This document shows, piece by piece, positions 1 to 6,939 of a stretch of 64,000 nucleotides of DNA (the stretch's first letter is position 1; each line of letters opens with the position of its first letter). Under the pieces are notes generated by a model. That model was not told the origin of the DNA and did not search any database. It saw only the letters and a program-made list of their open reading frames with translations. This DNA is from Trichococcus collinsii (GTDB taxonomy: Bacteria > Bacillota > Bacilli > Lactobacillales > Aerococcaceae). The stretch covers positions 372,001-436,000 of the forward strand of contig NZ_FNQH01000002.1 of assembly GCF_900107505.1 (NCBI RefSeq). Reading direction: 5' to 3'. A program made the translations under genes and the position numbers.

Positions 1-1
1 A

Positions 2-865
2 TTTATTGAAGCTCGCAAAGCGTTGAACCTCACGCAGATGGAACTGGCAGAAGGTATCTGCACCCAAGCTACTTTAAGCCGCTTCGAAAATAATGGTCAA
101 GTTCCGAATTTGAAGATCTTGATCAAGCTGTGCAATCGACTGAATTTACCTCTGGGAGAATTGTTCCCCAAGGTAGGCGTCAAATATACAGAAACAACAG
201 AAAAGATGAACCAAGCGGAATTTTTTCTGATCACAAGCGAATACGGGCAGGCTACTGCCTTGCTGCAGAGCATCTCCGTCAGCACAATCGAAGAAACTCC
301 TTTGGCACTGCGCTTCCATTACTTGAACGGCTTCATCATGATTGCGCAGCAGGTTCCGGTGACGGATGTATTATTCACCTTCGATCAAATCTTGCTGTCT
401 GATGATGAGGACAACGTGGAAATCTATCGCCTGCTGGCTTATACCGGTATTGGCATGGTATACAGCCGTGAAAAAAAACTGGAAAAGGCAGAGTTTTATT
501 TCAGTAAGGTCCTGGAAAAAATTTACGCTTATCCCATCAACACTATGGAGGATGTCTGGCGTGTACTGAATATTGTTTTCCAAAGCGGTACCTTCTATTC
601 CCTCATCAATGAGGTCGAATTGAGCAATGCACTGCTTTCCTATGCTGTCTCCATTTGTTCAGACAATCACGTGACCTACTATCTGGCCCGTGCAGCCATC
701 CAGTTGGCCAAAAATGCCATCATCCAGGAGAAGCCGCAGCAAGAAGTGCTGGAATTGATCTACGATGCCAGAGCCTATTCGAAAATCAACAAAAACACGA
801 TCGCGCTGAAAGAATTGGCGCAGTTAGAGAGCGAGATCCTTTCCGGGAATCCCGCAAAAGAATGA
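2..865 (+). CDS. Rgg/MutR-like transcriptional regulator, 5'-truncated by window edge
   Basis: The reading frame is open to the window edge, so the first codons lie outside; 287 residues are visible. The N-terminus is an XRE-type helix-turn-helix (EARKALNLTQMELAEGICTQ followed by TLSRFENNG). The remaining ~220 residues are helical with repeated Tyr/Ala-rich segments (for example YTGIGMVYSREKKLEKAEFYF). This resembles the TPR-like, peptide-sensing domain of Rgg/PlcR regulators. Rgg proteins bind promoter DNA and usually respond to short imported peptides. The gene ends 28 bases before apbE on the same strand, so it probably controls, and may be co-transcribed with, the flavin genes downstream. 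The ligand cannot be read from sequence. Confidence 0.8.
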   Translation, partial: FIEARKALNLTQMELAEGICTQATLSRFENNGQVPNLKILIKLCNRLNLPLGELFPKVGVKYTETTEKMNQAEFFLITSEYGQATALLQSISVSTIEETPLALRFHYLNGFIMIAQQVPVTDVLFTFDQILLSDDEDNVEIYRLLAYTGIGMVYSREKKLEKAEFYFSKVLEKIYAYPINTMEDVWRVLNIVFQSGTFYSLINEVELSNALLSYAVSICSDNHVTYYLARAAIQLAKNAIIQEKPQQEVLELIYDARAYSKINKNTIALKELAQLESEILSGNPAKE

Positions 866-893
866 CACGTTTATCCTGAAGGTGGTGGAATAA

Positions 894-1838
894 ATGGAAC
901 AAAGAAAGGCAACGGTACGTCTTATGGGAACGATCATCGATCTGCTTGTGACACACATGCACCCTGATGCTATTTTGGAGGAGGCGATCCGACGCCTGCG
1001 AATATACGAACAGCGGTTCAGCGCCAATGATCCAACGTCGGAGCTGATGCAGATCAATCACTTGGCAGGTAAAGCCCCTCTTGCCGTCCATCCTGATTTG
1101 TTCCACTTGATCAAGGTGGGGAAATACCACAGCTTAGCTCCCGGCAGTCATCTGAATATCGCGATCGGACCGTTGGTACAGACTTGGCGGATCGGTTTCG
1201 GTGATGCCAAAGTCCCGAATGCCGAAGAGATTCAACGGCTTCTCGCAATCACAGATCCCAGCAAAATCCTCTTGTCCGAGAAGGACCAGACCGTTTGCCT
1301 TCAGCAAGAAGGCATGTCCATCGACTTGGGGGCCGTGGCAAAAGGCTATATCGCTGATCTGCTGACGGCATACTTCAAGGAAGCCGGCGTAGCTTCCGCT
1401 CTCATCAATTTAGGCGGAAATGTGGTCGTGTTCGGACCATCCCAGAATCATGAAGATCCCTATTGGCGCATTGGCATCCAAAACCCACTACTCCCACGCG
1501 CGCACTATAGCGCGGTATTGAAGATCCAGAACCAATCAGCGGTTACCTCCGGTGTATATGAAAGACAACTGGAAGCCCAAGGCAAGCACTATCACCACAT
1601 TCTGGACCCCAAAACCGGCTATCCGGCTGAAACGGATGTCATCAGCCTGACCGTGGTTGCCGATGACTCTGTCGATGGGGAAATCTGGACGACCCGCTTG
1701 TTCGGCCAACCTGCCGACGTGATCCTTGCCACATTGGACCAATTGGAAGCAATCGACGGCATCCTGATCATAAAAGACGGCAGCCTCATCTGCTCCAAAG
1801 GTTTGGAAAACCGGCTGAAACGTAAACAGCCCGCCTAA
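894..1838 (+). CDS. apbE: FAD:protein FMN transferase (ApbE family), predicted cytoplasmic
   Basis: ApbE enzymes move FMN from FAD onto a Thr or Ser of target proteins, using Mg2+. Family motifs appear in order: LNIAIGPLVQTW (88-99), MSIDLGAVAKGYIADLL (141-157), INLGGNV (171-177), TSGVYER (218-224) and HHILDPKTGYP (234-244). The usual Asp of the C-terminal D-A-L-S-T motif is read here as GEIWTT (262-267), with Glu in place of Asp. The N-terminus (MEQRKATVRLMGTII) has no signal peptide or lipobox, so it should act inside the cell. A good Shine-Dalgarno (aaggtggtg) sits six bases before the ATG. It lies between an Rgg-like regulator and two FMN reductases, one of which carries motifs that look like ApbE targets. 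Confidence 0.92.
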   Translation: MEQRKATVRLMGTIIDLLVTHMHPDAILEEAIRRLRIYEQRFSANDPTSELMQINHLAGKAPLAVHPDLFHLIKVGKYHSLAPGSHLNIAIGPLVQTWRIGFGDAKVPNAEEIQRLLAITDPSKILLSEKDQTVCLQQEGMSIDLGAVAKGYIADLLTAYFKEAGVASALINLGGNVVVFGPSQNHEDPYWRIGIQNPLLPRAHYSAVLKIQNQSAVTSGVYERQLEAQGKHYHHILDPKTGYPAETDVISLTVVADDSVDGEIWTTRLFGQPADVILATLDQLEAIDGILIIKDGSLICSKGLENRLKRKQPA

Positions 1839-1892
1839 TCACGTGTTTAAATGAATCATAAAAAAAACTAATATTTGGAAGGAAGTATTCAC

Positions 1893-2501
1893 ATGAATAA
1901 ATTAATCGGCCTCGTCGGCACAAACTCGGACCACTCCACTAACCGTATGCTGCTGCAATACATCCAAAAGCATTTTGCGGATAAGGCAGACATCGAAATC
2001 GTCGAAATCAAGGATCTGCCTATCTTCGACAAACCGGCGGATATGCAGATCCCGGCTGAGGCGAAAGCCTTGGCGGAAAAGATCGAAGCAGCTGACGGCG
2101 TCATCATCAGCACACCAGAATACGATCACGCAGTCCCCGCTTCCCTGATGAGCGCCTTGAGTTGGTTGTCCTACGGCATCTATCCCTTCGTCGACAAGCC
2201 CGTCATGATAACAGGGGCTTCCTATGGCGTACTAGGTTCCTCACGGGCGCAAGCGCATTTGCGTCAAATCTTGGATGCGCCGGAATTGAAAGCCCGCATC
2301 ATGCCAAGTTCTGAGTTCCTGCTCAGCCATTCTTTGCAAGCTTTCGATGCAGACAACAACCTGAAGAATCCGGATCAGGTCCAAGAGCTGGACGGCTTGT
2401 TCGAGGACTTCCTAATGTTTATCAACATCATGAAACAACTATCGCACACCCACGCCGCACACGTAAAAGCAGCTGAAAACTTTTCTTGGGAAAATAACTA
2501 G
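1893..2501 (+). CDS. NAD(P)H-dependent FMN reductase, flavodoxin-like fold
   Basis: This 202-residue protein has the FMN_red pattern: the phosphate-binding loop GTNSDHSTNR (9-18) after the first strand, and the TPEYDHAVPASL segment (74-85) that contacts the flavin ring. Such enzymes reduce FMN or quinones with NAD(P)H in the cytoplasm. The start is the ATG at 1893, because ggaaggaag lies about eight bases upstream; a TTG six codons earlier overlaps that ribosome site. It lies 54 bases after apbE and 18 bases before a longer paralogue, so the three are probably one operon. It lacks the PAS domain and C-terminal tail of the paralogue and may be its partner subunit (inference). Confidence 0.88.
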   Translation: MNKLIGLVGTNSDHSTNRMLLQYIQKHFADKADIEIVEIKDLPIFDKPADMQIPAEAKALAEKIEAADGVIISTPEYDHAVPASLMSALSWLSYGIYPFVDKPVMITGASYGVLGSSRAQAHLRQILDAPELKARIMPSSEFLLSHSLQAFDADNNLKNPDQVQELDGLFEDFLMFINIMKQLSHTHAAHVKAAENFSWENN

Positions 2502-2519
2502 AGATCGGAGACAAACATT

Positions 2520-3716
2520 ATGAAATTAGTCGGTATTGTAGGTTCCAACGCGGAAGTATCATATAACCGCATCTTGTTGAAATACATCAAAAAGCAATTC
2601 AGCCACTTGTTCGACCTGGAGATTTTAGAAATCAAGGATATCCCTTTGTTCAATCAGAGTGATGACCAAACGAACAGCGCTGCTGTGCAAAAGTTGAGCC
2701 AAAAAATCTTGCAGGCGGATGGCATCATCATTGCCACTCCTGAACATAACCATACAATCCCTGCAAGCTTGAAGAGTGTGCTGGAGTGGTTGTCCTTCAA
2801 AATCCATCCATTGGAAAACAAACCGGTCATGATCGTGGGTGCTTCCTACTATGACCAAGGCTCATCCCGTGCCCAACTGCACTTGCGCCAGATTCTCGAT
2901 GCGCCGGGCGTCAATGCCATCGTCCTTCCAGGCAATGAATTTTTGCTGGGCAAGGTCAAAGAAGCCTTCGATGAACAGGAAAATCTGAAAGACAAACGCA
3001 CCGTCGATTTTCTGGGCAGCTGTCTGGAAAAATTCACCCAGTTCATCACGTTGGTCTCTGCTGTTGAAGGACCGAAAAAACCGGTGCTCGAACCGGAAGA
3101 CCTGTACGCTACCGGAAAGATCGCAACAACGATTGAAGGCGTCGATAAGGAAGCCGACGACTGGTTGGAACAAGCCTCTGAGCTTGTAGGCGCTGTGGAA
3201 GGCAATACCTACGTCAAACTGGAACGCGGCTTGTTGACCGTTGATCAGCTGAATTACTTCCTGGCTTCGATGCCGATGGAATTGACGTATGCCGACAGCA
3301 ACAACCAATTCCTCTACTATAACCATACGAAACCGGCAGAAGAAATGCTCGCTGCGCGCGTGCCCGGCCAAGTCGGCAACCCGCTCTCCAAATGCCACCC
3401 GGAAAAAGTACACAAAGGCGTGGAATGGGTGCTTCAACAATTGCGTTCCGGCACAATGGACGCCTTCCGTGTCAACGTTCCGACGCATGGACCGGACAAA
3501 TATGTCGTGCATAATTATCAAGCCCTACATGACAAAGATGGCAACTATGCCGGCGTCAACGAATACATCCTGGACTTCAAACCGATCATCGACTGGTATC
3601 TGGCCCAGACCGGCCAAAAACTGATTGGCGATGTCGATGCCGTTTCAAGTGCTTCCGTCAAAGACCACCACAGCGATGAATTGGATGCCGGAACGAGTGC
3701 GTCAGTCAAAGCATAA
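2520..3716 (+). CDS. FMN reductase-PAS fusion with tandem flavinylation-like C-terminal tail
   Basis: A 398-residue protein in three parts. Residues 1-180 are a second FMN_red domain (GSNAEVSYNR at 8-17, TPEHNHTIPASL at 73-84), clearly paralogous to the gene upstream. Residues about 245-355 look like a PAS domain (TYADSNNQFLYYNH to GVNEYILDF), of the kind found at the end of DUF438 proteins. The last 26 residues hold two copies of a short motif, DAVSSASVK (373-381) and DAGTSASVK (389-397). Both fit the ApbE acceptor pattern Asp-x-x-Ser/Thr-x-Ala-Ser/Thr, with Ser where Gly is usual. Since apbE is in the same operon, covalent FMN on Ser379 and Ser395 is a reasonable inference. A plausible role is relaying electrons from NAD(P)H through the tail; the acceptor is unknown. 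Confidence 0.85.
   Translation: MKLVGIVGSNAEVSYNRILLKYIKKQFSHLFDLEILEIKDIPLFNQSDDQTNSAAVQKLSQKILQADGIIIATPEHNHTIPASLKSVLEWLSFKIHPLENKPVMIVGASYYDQGSSRAQLHLRQILDAPGVNAIVLPGNEFLLGKVKEAFDEQENLKDKRTVDFLGSCLEKFTQFITLVSAVEGPKKPVLEPEDLYATGKIATTIEGVDKEADDWLEQASELVGAVEGNTYVKLERGLLTVDQLNYFLASMPMELTYADSNNQFLYYNHTKPAEEMLAARVPGQVGNPLSKCHPEKVHKGVEWVLQQLRSGTMDAFRVNVPTHGPDKYVVHNYQALHDKDGNYAGVNEYILDFKPIIDWYLAQTGQKLIGDVDAVSSASVKDHHSDELDAGTSASVKA
3636..3713 (+). other. Two tandem ApbE-type flavinylation motifs in protein tail
   Basis: The codons for D373-A-V-S-S-A-S379 and D389-A-G-T-S-A-S395 encode two near-identical nonapeptides (DA[VG][ST]SASVK) spaced 16 residues apart. The known ApbE consensus is D-x-x-[ST]-G-A-[ST], modified on the last residue. 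Here Gly is replaced by Ser in both copies. No FMN_bind domain surrounds them. Confidence 0.6.
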
Positions 3717-3770
3717 GCACACTGTACAGAGACCGTTTCAAATAATATTCGCATAATAAGTTTGAAATAA

Positions 3771-3800
3771 TGAAAAGCAACTTCCCAAGGATGCTTTTCA
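3771..3800. repeat. 9-bp perfect hairpin after the flavin operon
   Basis: TGAAAAGCA and TGCTTTTCA pair perfectly around a 12-base loop. No T-tract follows, so this is more likely an RNA-stabilising or weak termination hairpin than a full terminator. Confidence 0.4.
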
Positions 3801-3825
3801 TCTCCAAAGGCAAAATCTATATATC

Positions 3826-3864
3826 AAAAAGACCTCACGCTTTTTCAGGCAATGAGGTCTTTTT
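3826..3864. terminator. Bidirectional Rho-independent terminator between convergent operons
   Basis: A 12-bp perfect stem (aaaaagacctca / tgaggtcttttt) has a 15-base loop and A/T tracts on both sides. It can end both the plus-strand flavin operon and the minus-strand marR-nitroreductase-ABM operon. Confidence 0.85.
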
Positions 3865-3947
3865 GGACTAAAACTAATTATCCTTATTTTAAAGGAATAC
3901 AATTTTATCAAGCATCTTGTGCAATTTGGTTATTGAGAAGATTTTAA

Positions 3948-4235
3948 TTACTCTTTTACAAGACTAACCGTAATTTTAGGAGCGTTACGACTATAATTAG
4001 GAACTTTCTCAGCGAAATTTTGTAAGTGAGGCATTTTATTATGTAACTCAATCGCTTGTGGATTTCCCCATTTTTCAACCATTACAAAATTATTTTCATC
4101 TGTAACAGCTTGGTAAAGTTGATAAGATAAGCAGCCTTCTTCTTTCTTAGATTCCTTAATTAATTCTGAAATTTCATTTAAAAATTGTTGTTTTTGCTCG
4201 GGTTTAATATAAAATTCTGCATTGATTACTATCAT
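3948..4235 (-). CDS. ABM-family (antibiotic biosynthesis monooxygenase) small protein
   Basis: This 95-residue protein has the dimeric alpha-beta barrel pattern of ABM / YgiN-like quinol monooxygenases: MIVINAEFYIKPEQKQQFL at the start, EEGCLSYQLYQ (37-47), NNFVMVEKW (53-61) and the helix with H65 and H70. Family members are cofactor-free oxygenases or heme-degrading enzymes. No heme-site signature is obvious here. It starts eight bases after the nitroreductase stop and is the last gene of a MarR-led operon, which suggests a role in quinone or electrophile handling. Its composition is visibly AT-richer than its upstream neighbours. Confidence 0.8.
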   Translation of the reverse strand: MIVINAEFYIKPEQKQQFLNEISELIKESKKEEGCLSYQLYQAVTDENNFVMVEKWGNPQAIELHNKMPHLQNFAEKVPNYSRNAPKITVSLVKE

Positions 4236-4243
4236 TTCTCCAC

Positions 4244-4882
4244 CTACTTAAAATTAGTAATTTTCTCTGGCGCAAACCGCACGGATTCGTAGCCTTCTTC
4301 CATTGCCTTGCCGATGGACAGGATCATTACCGGCACGTATCTTTCTTTGTCCAAATCGACTGCCTCCGCCAACTGATCCGCTTCAAAGCCGCCTATAGGA
4401 TTTGTGTCATAGCCATGGGCACGGGCAACCAGCATGAATTGCATCGCCGCCAAACTTGAATCTATTTTTACGACATCATTCATCTGTTCTTTTGAAAAGT
4501 TCTTGTAGTAAGGAATGATGGCGGCTAATTGTTGGTCTCGGACTTCGGCGGACATTTTGCCTTGTTCGACAGCTGCATCGTAGATTTCTTCCCCATACTC
4601 GTAGCATTGCATGTCGCCGAATATCAGAACCATCGCTGACGAAGTATCATTTTGTCTTGTGTTGAAACGGATCAGCGGTTTTAATTTGGCTTTTGCTTCC
4701 TCGCTCTCAACAACCACAAAACGCCAAGGTTGCATATTTACGGATGAAGGCGTCGTCGTGGCTTCCTGGATCATTTTCAGCATTTCTTCTTGGCTGATTT
4801 TAAAATTTTCATCATAAAGACGAATCGATTTTCTTCCGAATGCGATATCCGAAAAATCGTTGTTGATAAGTTTGTTTGTCAT
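4244..4882 (-). CDS. Nitroreductase-family FMN oxidoreductase
   Basis: The protein has nitroreductase-fold hallmarks: the FMN-phosphate motif GRKSIRLYD near the N-terminus, TTTPSSVNMQPWRFVVV in the region binding the isoalloxazine ring, and VPVMILSIGKA near the C-terminus. Such enzymes reduce nitro compounds or quinones with NAD(P)H. Two in-frame ATGs exist. The second (4882) is chosen because the ribosome site agagg is eight bases from it and only two from the first (4888). It follows marR in the same operon and is probably induced when the MarR repressor releases DNA. Confidence 0.9.
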   Translation of the reverse strand: MTNKLINNDFSDIAFGRKSIRLYDENFKISQEEMLKMIQEATTTPSSVNMQPWRFVVVESEEAKAKLKPLIRFNTRQNDTSSAMVLIFGDMQCYEYGEEIYDAAVEQGKMSAEVRDQQLAAIIPYYKNFSKEQMNDVVKIDSSLAAMQFMLVARAHGYDTNPIGGFEADQLAEAVDLDKERYVPVMILSIGKAMEEGYESVRFAPEKITNFK

Positions 4883-4901
4883 GTTCATAGCCTCTTTCTT
4901 T

Positions 4902-5315
4902 TTATCTTTTCAAATATAGTTTGTTCAGTAAATCGGATAATTGCTCTGCTTCTCTATCGCTTAATGACAGCGATAGGGAAGATTTCCCCTGGTCATGTTC
5001 TTTTCCGCAGGCGGCCAAATCTTGGATTGCCTTGTCTGATAATTGAACAAAGATTTCCCTGTTGTTCTCTGCGTTCCGATTGCGGATGACATAGCCTTTT
5101 TGTTCCAGAATTTTCAGATGGCGCGTGATTGCCGCACTGTCTATCTTCAGTTCTGTCTGGATCTGATTTTGGGAACATGTCCCTTTTTCTTTCAGGAACA
5201 TCAACATCTCATACCGCGTCAAACTAAAGCCCGTTTCTTTTTCGAATAGCGTATTGATTTCCTGATTTGTGAGTTTGATCTGATAAAGCAATCTGCTGAT
5301 CTCTCTCAAATTCAT
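4902..5315 (-). CDS. MarR-family transcriptional repressor
   Basis: A 137-residue protein with the MarR winged helix: FSLTRYEMLMFLKEKGTCSQ, recognition helix KIDSAAITRHLKILEQKGYV, and the wing RNRNAENNREIFVQLSDKA. Amphipathic helices at both ends would form the dimer. One Cys (C48) precedes the recognition helix and another (C103) lies after the wing; neither is at the N-terminal position used by OhrR, so a thiol switch is only a possibility. It heads the operon with the nitroreductase and ABM genes. Two 12-bp palindromes next to its own -10 box indicate autorepression. Confidence 0.9.
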   Translation of the reverse strand: MNLREISRLLYQIKLTNQEINTLFEKETGFSLTRYEMLMFLKEKGTCSQNQIQTELKIDSAAITRHLKILEQKGYVIRNRNAENNREIFVQLSDKAIQDLAACGKEHDQGKSSLSLSLSDREAEQLSDLLNKLYLKR

Positions 5316-5360
5316 AAGTGTTCACCTCGATTATGCTGATTTTCCTAGCTGACCGAACAA

Positions 5361-5387
5361 TTGACTGGTCAACTGTTGATTAATCAA
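5361..5387. promoter_or_regulatory. Paired palindromic operators of the MarR repressor
   Basis: TTGACTGGTCAA (5361-5372; 10 of 12 bases symmetric) and TTGATTAATCAA (5376-5387; perfect) start 15 bp apart. The second touches the -10 box of the marR promoter, so binding would block transcription. Confidence 0.65.
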
Positions 5388-5415
5388 TCATAATACAAGA
5401 GCTGCCTTTTGTAAA
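5387..5415 (-). promoter_or_regulatory. Promoter of the marR operon
   Basis: On the minus strand, -35 TTTACA (5410-5415) and -10 TATGAT (5387-5392) are separated by exactly 17 bp. Transcription would start around 5380, inside the palindrome pair. Confidence 0.7.
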
Positions 5416-5591
5416 GTAAGTTGCTTGATAAAGCTACCTGCATTTAAGGATGCTAGTGATCCCAACAAACGAGTGGCAGTTTCCAATACAAGATGATACT
5501 ACTTCAAAAAAATCTTGATATAATACACCCTTTATTTAAATAAAGTCGAACACCTTCTAAATTGATAGGACTCAAATCTTTCACGCAACAC
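5416..5591. other. AT-rich intergenic spacer without a recognised gene
   Basis: Between the marR promoter and the terminator of the hydrolase gene I see no credible coding frame, RNA gene or repeat. Confidence 0.5.
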
Positions 5592-5622
5592 AAAAAGAGG
5601 CCTCGTCTATCGGATGAGGCCT
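5592..5622 (-). terminator. Terminator of the choloylglycine-hydrolase-like gene
   Basis: On the minus strand, AGGCCTC and GAGGCCT pair around an 11-base loop and run into TTTTTG. It lies about 60 bases after the stop codon. Confidence 0.75.
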
Positions 5623-5679
5623 TGAGCTAAGAATAAATGGACTAAGCACACAGGTTTAAAAGATTATCCGATACCTCTG

Positions 5680-6654
5680 TTAATTGATTTCTCGAATTTG
5701 CTGAGAAGTAATCAGTTCATAAGTTTTAAGAATACTTCCATCCAGATTCGCGCGTTTCAAATAGACTGCGTTGAGTTGATTGTTCGCGTAGGTTTTGTAA
5801 TAATAAATACCTTTTTGCGTATTCATACATGCCGAATAGATCGTTAGTTCTTCTTTGCCAGCTTCGTTGATGGCGCAACCTTTTGTAAAGGCCACAGAAT
5901 CCAAAATGTGGAAAAATTGAGCAACCTCTAAACCTTCATCTGTTTCTTCCGTTGCATTCGCTTTCGTGAAAGCAGCACGCACAAATCGCGATGGAGAAGA
6001 AAGATCGCCTGGTAATCCGATACTTCCCATACCGATGCTGGATGCGGACAAATTCATTTTCCCGGAGAATCGATTGATTGGAGGGGATGAAGTAAGATTC
6101 AGAAAATTATTCAGATTCGTCAAATGATAATCAAATGTTGGATTATTCGTCAGCACACCCACTGGATTATCAAATACCTTTAACCCAAGTGGCATAGGTT
6201 CAACAACAATAGAGTGCTTCTGATCTGAGATGATCCAATGTAGCGGCGCCAGAGGCAGAAAATCATTGAATGTTTCGTTAATCAGAATCGTGCTTTTCAG
6301 TACATCCACGGCTTCTTCCACACTGCTGCAGCTGCCGAGAATAAAGGGAATGAATTCGAAAGGCGTAATATTTTTCATTCCTTCTTTTCTGGATAAATAA
6401 CAGGCATTCCCAGGAAAATTTAGTCCCGCCATGCATAACCCTTTTTCATTCATTGCATCATAATACAGAGGATAATCATCGATTACCGCAGCCATCCCGA
6501 TCATCGCCCAGTGAGACTTGATTACTTCTCCATTCCTGAACCGGAATTCAAATTGCCGCGGAGTGATCGTTACCTGCTCGTTGAATGAAACATCTAAGTC
6601 CAGATTCCTGCCAAAATAAAAATCTACCCCTTCATAAGTTACTGCCGTACACAT
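5680..6654 (-). CDS. Choloylglycine hydrolase / linear amide C-N hydrolase family
   Basis: An Ntn-hydrolase related to bile-salt hydrolase and penicillin V acylase. The start is the ATG at 6654, because it places Cys at position 2, the autocatalytic nucleophile of the family (MCTAVTYEGVDFYFGRN). A gggggaa ribosome site lies about eight bases upstream; an upstream in-frame ATG would bury the Cys. Other catalytic residues are visible: R16, D19, N79 (in GLNFPG), N170/N171 (LTNNPTF) and R223/R226 (SSPSRFVRAAF). The length of 324 fits the family, and there is no signal peptide. The substrate (bile salt, penicillin V or acyl-homoserine lactone) cannot be told from sequence. It is a single gene with its own promoter and terminator. 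Confidence 0.9.
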   Translation of the reverse strand: MCTAVTYEGVDFYFGRNLDLDVSFNEQVTITPRQFEFRFRNGEVIKSHWAMIGMAAVIDDYPLYYDAMNEKGLCMAGLNFPGNACYLSRKEGMKNITPFEFIPFILGSCSSVEEAVDVLKSTILINETFNDFLPLAPLHWIISDQKHSIVVEPMPLGLKVFDNPVGVLTNNPTFDYHLTNLNNFLNLTSSPPINRFSGKMNLSASSIGMGSIGLPGDLSSPSRFVRAAFTKANATEETDEGLEVAQFFHILDSVAFTKGCAINEAGKEELTIYSACMNTQKGIYYYKTYANNQLNAVYLKRANLDGSILKTYELITSQQIREIN

Positions 6655-6712
6655 GAGAAAATTCCCCCAGTCATTTGCAGAATACATGCTATTATTTTGT
6701 ATCGTTTTCCTT

Positions 6713-6741
6713 ACTATAAGCTTACAGTTGGTAAGGTGCAA
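6713..6741 (-). promoter_or_regulatory. Promoter of the choloylglycine-hydrolase-like gene
   Basis: The minus strand has -35 TTGCAC (6736-6741), a 17-bp spacer and -10 TATAGT (6713-6718). This gives a leader of about 50 bases before the Cys2 start. Confidence 0.65.
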
Positions 6742-6804
6742 ACATAAAGTATCAGAAACAGTTTAAGATTTTCAAATAACCTTACACAGAATTCTGCCTC
6801 CAAA

Positions 6805-6835
6805 CAAAAAGACCACACTCTTTCGAATGGGATCT
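6805..6835 (-). terminator. Terminator downstream of the 42-residue gene
   Basis: AGATCCCATTC and GAGTGTGGTCT pair (one mismatch, three G-U) around GAAA on the minus strand, followed by TTTTTG. It lies about 105 bases after the small gene's stop. Confidence 0.65.
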
Positions 6836-6939
6836 CGAGATTTGGGATATGCAAGCAATCAGAACTTGTTCATTCATACAACGAAAGTTGCTTATATAGG
6901 AGCTTAAATTATCTTTACCCCAAAGCCTTGCAAGCCAAC

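Noticed and set aside
2862-3521. 219-codon minus-strand open frame
   Set aside because: It is antisense to the FMN reductase-PAS gene, has no ribosome site, and its composition (many F, R, H) is that of a reverse-frame shadow.
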